Positions 56,901-64,000 of a DNA stretch of 64,000 nucleotides are shown here, piece after piece. The position numbers and the translations under genes are program-made. The notes beneath the pieces were generated by a model that searched no databases, was not told the DNA's origin, and saw only the letters and a list, made by a program, of their open reading frames with translations. Positions within the stretch are counted from its first letter, which is position 1. Every line of letters starts with the position of its first letter. Origin of the DNA: Paramarasmius palmivorus (taxonomy: Eukaryota > Basidiomycota > Agaricomycetes > Agaricales > Marasmiaceae); contig JAYKXP010000029.1 in NCBI GenBank assembly GCA_037176845.1, forward strand, positions 522,143 through 586,142, in the 5' to 3' direction.

Positions 56901-57625
56901 ACGTTCGTTAAACGACTGGACCACTTCTTCGACGTACGTTGTTCCTGCTCTCCCTTACATAATGCTAATATCTGTCACAGGCGGGCTACTACCTGGCTGG
57001 CAATGAGCCATCTTTCCAGGTATGTACCGGCATCGTTGTTCCGACACTCGACTCATACTCAGCAAACCAATAGACACCTATTGGTTACCACTACGCAAAC
57101 CAACCTGCTAAATCTGTTGACCGTGTTCGAGAAGTCGTTTTTACAAACTTCGATATCAGTGAGTGACCTTGGAATACAAAAAACCGCAACACCTGACACA
57201 GACCTTCAGCTGCGGCTGGCCTTCCTGGGAATGATGATCAAGCAGCAATGGCCACACTCCTTGCCTTCCATATTCTTGGCTTGTATCCGGTTCCGTCAAG
57301 CAGTCAACTCCTGATCCTCTCACCCTTCACTCCCAAGTATACCATACACAACTCATTCCTCAACTCATCTACCACTGTCACAGTGAAGGGATTCGACCCC
57401 AGTTCAGTTCAACGCAACATTCCCGACGGGGCTGCAGCATATGTGAAGAACGTTACGATCAACGGAAAGCCCTCCCAGTCAAGGTGTCATTTTGACTTCT
57501 ACGACGTGTTCAGACTGGGCGGAGAAGTAGAAATTGAGGTGACGGCAAACAAGGATGAAGTTAACGACTGCCTTGGGTTTTTACCCGAGAGTTTGTCCAC
57601 AGGTGGTTTCGCGGGAGTTCGTTGA
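53968..57625 (+). CDS. Glycoside hydrolase family 92 alpha-mannosidase, secreted
   Basis: GH92 enzymes are calcium-dependent exo-alpha-mannosidases (mostly alpha-1,2) that trim mannans and N-glycans. MAPPSASLKLLLSGLALLAL with ALVKGQ is a signal peptide. Then comes DYSAFVNPFIGT, the family's N-terminal hallmark, and GASVPFGMV. Later exons give GISPLHDSGTGSSLGTYGNF, TRRAGLERFTFPEG and FYSSLYRASLTP. The catalytic-domain blocks are YYFDSLYCSWDTFRTFFPLM, WTQGGSSGDNIVSHFA, DFGIRQVALLLGKTD, the region with AGNEPSFQTPIGYHYA, and LPGNDDQAAMATLLAFHILG LYPV. The gene is broken by about 15 introns. Several Asn-x-Ser/Thr sites fit a secreted glycoprotein. Its role is presumably use of fungal or plant mannoproteins, which is inference. 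Exon joins were not all checked base by base. Confidence 0.88.
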
Positions 57626-58437
57626 AAAGGTACAGGGATGTAGGCAAATTCTTGAGACATACGCATAGTGAGCGGATGTAGATGTAATGATACCAATTAA
57701 ATGTACTCTTTGACTGTCCTTGGACTGGCCTCGGACCCCAGGTGTTCCTGTGAACTTTGCCGTCTTTGCCGGCGCCTATCCTGCTTCTTCCCGAACCATC
57801 ATCACAGGACAATTCGTTGAGAGTTCCCTTGTCTTAACTTGACATCTGTTTGTTCTGCAGAATATTTCCTGGATGCGCAGTCCTCGGACATTGGCAGTGA
57901 GAGAGAGGCTATTTACGACCGGGGCTTGGCAAATTCAATGCACACGCTGGTACGTCTCATGCAATGCTGGATGACCAACCTGGAACTGATGGTGGCCGTA
58001 TGATGATAATGTGAGCATAGCTAGAAGCACTCACTCTCTAACTCCTCTTAACCACGGAAGGGCCGATGCCGACCTGGTTCTCGACATATCAACGATTCTC
58101 GGAGCGATCTGTCTGCCATCGCACCATCTGCTGACCTGATAAATACACCGTTTTTTGGACGGATAGAATGAAAAATCAGTCAGAAGATGATGGTGACTTC
58201 GGGGCGCGAGATTGAACGATGGCATTTACGTCGTAGGTCCCGTCGAAGTCCTGTTTAGTATGAGAACATAATGACCAATTCATCTACTACCTACAGATAC
58301 TCGATTTCTATGAAATCCCAGGCACAACTTCGTTTGGAATCATTGAGGCACTCTAACCGCAATGCAAGAGTCATGCTACTCTCTGGTCGCGACATATCCC
58401 AAATCTGGACGGCAATGCGGTAAAGGATATAAGACGA
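57626..58437. other. Intergenic region between GH92 and GMC genes
   Basis: This stretch of 812 bp holds the 3' flank of GH92 and the GMC promoter. No gene or repeat is recognised. Confidence 0.45.
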
Positions 58438-60753
58438 ATGGTTTTTCTAAGTGTCTTGGTAGCGAAAGAAATGTTCCTTGCATCTTTCATTCTTCTTTTT
58501 ACGGGCCAGGCCTTTGCTGCCATCTACGAACGATTGGACGATCTCCCAACTCGCAACTTTGACTTTATCATCGTTGGAGGTTTGGACTCTCCTTTCATTG
58601 CCTCTCCTGACAATCACTGATGCACTGGGTTCAGGTGGTACAGCAGGCAATGTCATCGCAAACCGCTTGACGGAGAACTCGCGACATTCAGTGCTGATTC
58701 TAGAAGCTGGAGGCTCGTGAGTGGTATCTCCTGACGCTCTCCACTCTCAGGCTGAGTTGTGTTGAAGAAACGACAATCTCCTGCTCTCCATGATTCCTGC
58801 ATTTGGCAGTACAATGTCTGGTACGGCGCTGGATTGGAATTTCACAGCAGAAATTGGCCCGAATAACCGTTCGGGTTTATTCTCTCGAGGCTTTGTGCTT
58901 GGCGGGAGTAGCACGATTAGTGAGTTCACACAGGGGTAGCAAGGCTCCAAAAGTTCTCATCTTGCAATAGACTGGATGGCATACACTCGTGGGACTTCCG
59001 AGGACTGGGACAGATACGCAAGCGTTACTGGCGATTCTGGCTGGGGATGGGCTGGCATGCAAAAGTATATCCGGAAGGTATAATTGATTAGTAAACTCTC
59101 TAAACGCTTGATCCACTGAGTCTTTCCCTCAGAATGAGCGTTTTACTCCACCAGCCGATGGTCATGACACAACCGGACAGTTTGATCCAGGGGTACATGG
59201 ATTCCACGGAATTAACTCCGTCAGTCTTTCTGGATTTACTCATGAGATGGAGCGAAGAGTCGTCCAAGCTAGTAAAGCATTGGGCGGTGAGTTCAGCTAT
59301 AACGTCGATATGAATTCCGGGGACCAGCTAGGAGTCGGTAAGTTGGTCGCCCTTGCTCTCCAGCTGTGATCTGACTCTTCTTGAGGCTGGGCACAGTCTA
59401 CCATCCTTAGCGGCACGAGAAGTAGTTCTGCAACCTCTTACCTAGGCCCTTCCTTCATTCGTCGACCTAACTTGCATGTATTGTTACATGCACATGTTAC
59501 TCGTGTACTTCAGTCGAATAAAAGACAAATGTCTTTTCGCGATGTCCAGTTCACGCAAGACAATGGAAGTACGTCATCGTTGAACGCCAACAGTTAATGG
59601 CGGCTAATTAACCTTTTTAGAAACACTCCACCTTCTTACTGCCTCAAAGGAAGTCGTCCTTTCTGCGGGAACTATAGGGACGCCACATATCCTTCTCAAT
59701 TCCGGCATTGGTGACTCGAAAGCACTCTCGTCGTTCGGTATCGAAACAATCCATCATCTACCTTCGGTGGGTCAAAACCTGACCGAACAGGTATGTCTAT
59801 CACTTCCGTTCATGTTTCTTTTCTGATCAATCCGCTACCTCCCAGCCCGCTCTGGGAAATCCATGGCTTGTGAATACGACAGACACTAACGAAAGCTTCT
59901 TCGTGAACTCGACACTCCTTCAGGAGCTCACCCGCCAATGGAATGAAACTCGTACAGGACCATTAGTCGATCCAATCATCCTGGCTTTTGGATATCTGCG
60001 CGTACCAAGCGATGATCCGATCTTTCAAAGGGCTGTTGACCCAGCCGCAGGCAAGACGACAGCACATTCCGAAATGCTTTTTATAGTGAGACCTTAAACT
60101 CATAATAGAAGAAACTAAAGGCTTATCTGTACGCCTAGAACGGCCAACTAGGTCCTGTCTTCGGCCCTAATCAGCACTTTATCTCTGCGGGCACCATCGT
60201 TGTATCACCTGCCTCACGTAAGTCAGTCATTGGTATCTCCTAGATTGTCTGCTTAACCAGGATTCAGGCGGCGCAGTATCTCTCAGATCATCCAACCCCC
60301 TCGACCACCCGAGAATCCAACTGAACCTACTCGCCTCAGAATTCGACATGGTTGCTATGCGCCACGCTGTACGCAGCGTTCAGAGATTCATGTCGTCTCC
60401 AGTGTGGGATGGATTCCTCATCCGACCGGCATTCAGCGCCAATACAGACGAAGAGCTTGACCGATACATCCGTAGTAGTGCTGCAGGAGCCGTACACCCT
60501 GTCGGAACTGCCGCGATGTCTGCGAGGGGCTCTGGTTGGGGAGTGGTAGATCCTGATCTTCTGGTGAAAGGAATCACGAGGGTTAGAATAGTAGATGCGT
60601 CGGTCCTGGTGGGTGCATTCCTAGTCTTCATCGCCTAATGACCATATACTGAATCGGGTAAAATAGCCGTTTGTCCCAGCTGCCCATACTCAAGCACCGG
60701 TCTATATGCTGGCTGAAAGGGCCGCAGATTTGATCAAGAACACTTGGCAGTGA
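58438..60753 (+). CDS. GMC oxidoreductase, aryl-alcohol-oxidase-like, secreted
   Basis: This FAD-dependent alcohol oxidase is extracellular; relatives feed H2O2 to peroxidases in lignocellulose decay. Translation starts at MVFLSVLVAKEMFLASFILL, with a hydrophobic signal sequence ending near GQAFA. The FAD motif is FDFIIVG joined by splicing to GGTAGNVIANRL, then HSVLILEAGGS. Next are GFVLGGSSTI with NWMAYTRGTSEDWD, and the second GMC signature SAGTIGTPHILLNSGIG. The active-site pair is visible: AVHPVGTAAM (first His) and PAAHTQAPVYMLAERAADLI (second His). A His at the second position is found in aryl-alcohol oxidases, while some other GMC groups have Asn. About 12 introns. It converges with the methyltransferase gene, with stops 75 bp apart. 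Confidence 0.9.
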
Positions 60754-60828
60754 GGTTTGCGCAATCCCTTGCCATTCCTCCGAAATACCATATAATTATA
60801 CATGTGTGGTCACGTATACCCTGGACTA

Positions 60829-62537
60829 TCAACACTTTGGTTTGAAAAGATAATGTACGACACCCCATCTGAAATGCATACATCAACACCGGAAAGCGAG
60901 GCCTGGGTAGTGACCACTTACTCTTGCCCATTGTTGAAATTGAACAGCTCTGAACAAGCCATGTAGAATACTCGGAACCTGTCAAGCGAGTGCTTGTCAG
61001 AAGCCCGAGGAGCGCGAACAGTCAATCCCCATACCTGTAAAACGTTTTCTCGCCTTCAGTAGGATCCACACCCTTCGCAACGGCATCTTCACGAAGCTCC
61101 TTCAAACAAGCTATTGAATGGTGCCTCAGCGTTCAGTAATGTTGGGTGAACGAAATAGCTACCTTTTGCATTCTTGTCTTGTGTCTTTAGCCAGTCTTCT
61201 AGCGTTCTAGAGTAGTTCACTCCCGACAAGTACCAACTCTTCACGAGTGTGACGTGTTCTTGGAAGTGTAACTATCGCATACAAGTCAGGGACACCACTT
61301 TCTTGTGCATTGAGTTCAATGAACGCACGAAAAGGTCTAGTGAAGGCATTGTACCGCCTGAAATTTGTTAGCAGGGACGAAGGCCAGGTCCATGCGGAAC
61401 GGGCTTACCAGAGAAGAAATTCTTCGCCATCCATCCGTCACCTTCTTCGAAATGGTACGGCATTGTGCGATGACAAAAAACATGTATGAAGAGCAGCGAC
61501 TGCTCGTCTTTCAGCCAACTGGACACTTTCTTGAAAAGCATTTGGTAGTTCTTCATGTGCTCAAACATCTAAAACCACTCGGTTACATTGACGTTGCACC
61601 AAGAAGCACACAGAAATGTTTACCTCAATGGTGAGTATGCGATCAAACCTAACAAGATATCGAGCTTGAACAACACGTAGAACGTCAGAGGCGATCACTC
61701 ACTTTCTAGACCCAAAATCGTGTATATTGACATCGGCAGTTATGATCTGGAAACGTGTTAGCATATGAGCTCTGACCAAAGGATGTGGACACGCCTCTAG
61801 ATTGGTCAAGCCACGAGATTGTGCGGTAGAATCTATGTATGCCTTCTGTGTGGATGAGTTGGAAAGACCGGTGATACGAGACTTCGGATATTTCTAGGGT
61901 GCAGTTGAGCGCTTTCGTAGACAACTGTCGTAATGCGGATATTTATACCTGCGCAAGATATAGCGAAAGGCTCCCCCATCCTGAAGAATCCATGAGTTGG
62001 AGTAAAGTGACTATAAACTAAAAGCGCTCACCGCAGCCAAGGTCAAGGATGTCCATCCCATCCTTCAGTTGAGCCTTCTCACAATAACTCTCCAACATAA
62101 GAATCTCTGCTTCCGCCAGCGTCTCTTTACCCGTAGGATACAGGCATGATGAATACTTTGCATAAGGACCCAAAGTCGACAGGATGAAGTTCGTCGAAAC
62201 CTAACACGGTATTGAACTCAGTAGTAACTCGACCTCTGTTTCCAATAGGCTCACCTCATAATGCTGCTCATTGGCCTTCTCCGGTACATCCGCAATGGTC
62301 ATTTTCGCCTTGACCCCTTCTATCCACTCCATTTTTGCTGCATGGTTTGCTTCCAATGATCCATGGTCTATTTCACGAAGCCGTTGTCGAAGCAGTGCAC
62401 GAATAGCACGCCGAATTATGAAATCTGGAATTAGACCCTGAATATGTGTGAATTCTACGAATTTATCAAAGAGAAATGGCTCAAACCCTGTCCAGCAGGT
62501 CATATCCAATCTCGAGAATAGAGTCGGTGAGAGTCAT
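60829..62537 (-). CDS. Cyclopropane-fatty-acid-synthase-like SAM methyltransferase
   Basis: This class I methyltransferase belongs to the group that includes CMAS and plant/fungal homologues acting on lipid or other substrates. The start at 62537 is MTLTDSILEIGYDLLDR, joined to GLIPDFIIRRAIRALLRQRL. It continues REIDHGSLEANHAAKMEWIE and EQHYEVSTNFILSTLGPYAK with YSSCLYPTGKETLAEAEILM. DGMDILDLGCGWGAFSLYLA is the SAM-binding motif I (DLGCGxG). Later come ITGLSNSSTQKAYIDS, FDRILTIEMFEHMKNY (with the family's EMFEH), LFIHVFCHRTMPYHFEEGD, HYEVTLVKSWYLSGVNYSRT-like, and FRVFYMACSELFNFNNGQE joined to WGVVHYLFKP. The stop is at 60829-60831. About seven introns. Motifs match; the true substrate is unknown. 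Confidence 0.88.
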
Positions 62538-62832
62538 GGTGAGAGTAACGGGACGTAACGGAGGTCGTCAATGGTGATGATGACATTCTCAGCGTTGGTA
62601 AGTAGAAGGGGAGTCGGGATACGATCGACGATCCTTCTGATTGGTCACATTCACGTGCGTGTTGCATTTCGCGACCCTGCCACAGTAGAGAAAAACCAAG
62701 AAACAGTTGCTACGGTATGTCGCCTACTCGTTGAAATATATGCCTGGAACGTAATTATATGTACTAGGGATTATGCTGAGCGCGTACCCTAGTCATATAG
62801 TAGCGTAGGAATAAAAGGTGAAATCAAGAAAT

Positions 62833-64000
62833 TCAATTGGACTGTTGACGTCCAAAGCCAACCCAATAATAATGATGATAATCTCCAGCAACTGGAATGA
62901 TTGCCATCACCAGGGGATCTTTCCCATTCCTCTTCTTTGCTTCGTCTAGCAGCACATCCCAATCCGCATCTGGGGCCTGTTCCCTCGCTTTGGGTACCGC
63001 CTGAGTATCGATGTTGCAAAAGGACCAGGGCGGATCACCAAGAGGGAACGTGGTAAAATCGAGGACTGAGACTACGGGCTCATTCGCTGGTATTGAACGG
63101 TGCTCGGAGCGAAAACGCTTTTGTTTCGATAGAAATGTGATGCGGTACTTGCCGATGTGTTCCAGTATAAACCAATCGCGATAAAGGCGGTCGCGACTGT
63201 CAAAGAAATAGTCAGATTTGGGCCATCCATCTGTTGAAAGGCAGTATGTAGAATCAGGTTTGGTGGAAATCAAGAATGAAGTGGAACCGACCTTCATCGA
63301 ATCGGTTTTTCCGCATCGTCCGACACACGTCTCGATGACCAGTGTTCCATGATGCTTTCTGGCATGACTTGGAGCAATATAGAGTAAGTTCACAGCCGGA
63401 ACATCGGAACATCGGAGTTCGCTTCACAGTCCCTAACCGTGGAGTGTACACTGGCAACGGACACTATGCTACAATTAGTCAGTCTAGTGGCACGAAGGAT
63501 AGGTAATCTACCTCTCCATTGGCACAACAGTTCCGACCGAGCTGATCCCACTGCCGCCAGATACTTAGCCTTTCGTGTATCGTCTCCTGGAACTGGCTGT
63601 AATGGGCATCCAACATCGTTCCCGAAACTTGGACATAGGCGTCTTCAGATTCGCGCATGGCCCTAGACAAAACCGCGCACACGGAGTGATGTGTGGTGTA
63701 TTTGATGATGTCCTTGAGAAGAAACTCGAAATGATTACTGGAAGAATCGGCCATAGCGAAAAGCTGATTGTCCTTGATGTACTCCTCCATTCGATCAGCC
63801 CAGCGCACGAGACATTTAAGGACTCCTCCCTTCAAGGATTGGATGACCGTGAAACTTCCGTGCTGTTCGATAGTCTGGTGCAAATAACAGAGACATTCTG
63901 CGTAGACCGTGACCAATTTGTGGTCCACCTGTGTCCTCTCGGCTGAACACGTCTGGCTACGTTGATGATCTTCGAAATGTCGGCCAACTGTCTTCATCAT
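62833..64000 (-). CDS. MYND-type zinc finger protein 2 (5' partial)
   Basis: The gene continues past the right edge. The visible part starts with a helical segment of about 160 residues (CLCYLHQTIEQHGSFTVIQS onward). The finger is assembled by splicing GRNCCANGE to CPLPVYTPRLGTVKRTP, then MFRCSGCELTLYCSKSCQKA and SWNTGHRDVC. All expected zinc-ligand groups (CxxxxC, CxxC, YCxxxC, HxxxC) are present. The C-terminal exon (62833-63290) carries VVSVLDFTTFPLGDPPW and ends YHHYYWVGFGRQQSN. The plan of N-terminal helices, MYND finger and C-terminal extension matches the gene at 50034, suggesting the same expanded family. The function is unknown. Confidence 0.8.

Noticed and set aside
58438..62537. 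A secondary-metabolite cluster formed by GMC, methyltransferase, SDR, P450s and GST
   Set aside because: The genes are scattered over 55 kb among housekeeping genes, and no synthase (PKS, NRPS, terpene) is present.

Overview
This window is nuclear DNA from a filamentous basidiomycete, most likely an agaricomycete mushroom. Almost every gene is split by short introns of about 45-65 nt. The gene set is typically fungal: Rvs161 BAR protein, GPI transamidase subunit PIG-U, Mdm31, Prm1, a Zn2Cys6 regulator, Dicer. The lineage is suggested by a farnesylated mating-pheromone precursor of basidiomycete type, tandem P450s, an aryl-alcohol-oxidase-like GMC enzyme and two large MYND-finger proteins. All coordinates and splice joins were read by eye from the DNA. 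No transcript evidence or database search was available.

Layout. 0-9 kb: the 3' end of an Rvs161/Hob3 BAR gene, a long intronless coiled-coil protein, PIG-U/Gab1 and a short-chain dehydrogenase. 9-20 kb: a tiny CaaX pheromone precursor gene standing alone, a glutathione S-transferase, Mdm31, a small secreted protein and an asparagine-synthetase-like enzyme. 19.5-33 kb: prephenate dehydrogenase, a Zn2Cys6 transcription factor, a Dicer RNase III, a voltage-gated K+ channel, a Bax-inhibitor-type membrane protein and an alpha/beta-hydrolase whose nucleophile position reads as Ala. 33-42 kb: a gene-poor stretch, then two tandem P450 genes. The second P450 is cut just after its start codon by a 1.18-kb insertion flanked by a 6-bp direct repeat. 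42-48 kb: a small unknown protein, mitochondrial Mn superoxide dismutase and the cell-fusion protein Prm1. 48-64 kb: an unknown conserved-looking protein, a MYND protein, a Ser-rich secreted protein, a GH92 mannosidase, a GMC oxidoreductase, a cyclopropane-fatty-acid-synthase-like methyltransferase and a second MYND protein running off the right edge.

How the genes relate. Most are independent single-copy housekeeping genes, and I see no biosynthetic cluster. Two belong to the mating pathway (pheromone precursor, Prm1), but no pheromone receptor or homeodomain mating-type gene is present. The GH92, GMC and Ser-rich proteins form a short run of predicted secreted products. The observations most worth following are the orphan pheromone gene, the insertion in the second P450 with its terminal palindromes, the Ala-for-Ser change plus splice-phase anomaly in the alpha/beta-hydrolase, and three GC-AG introns.
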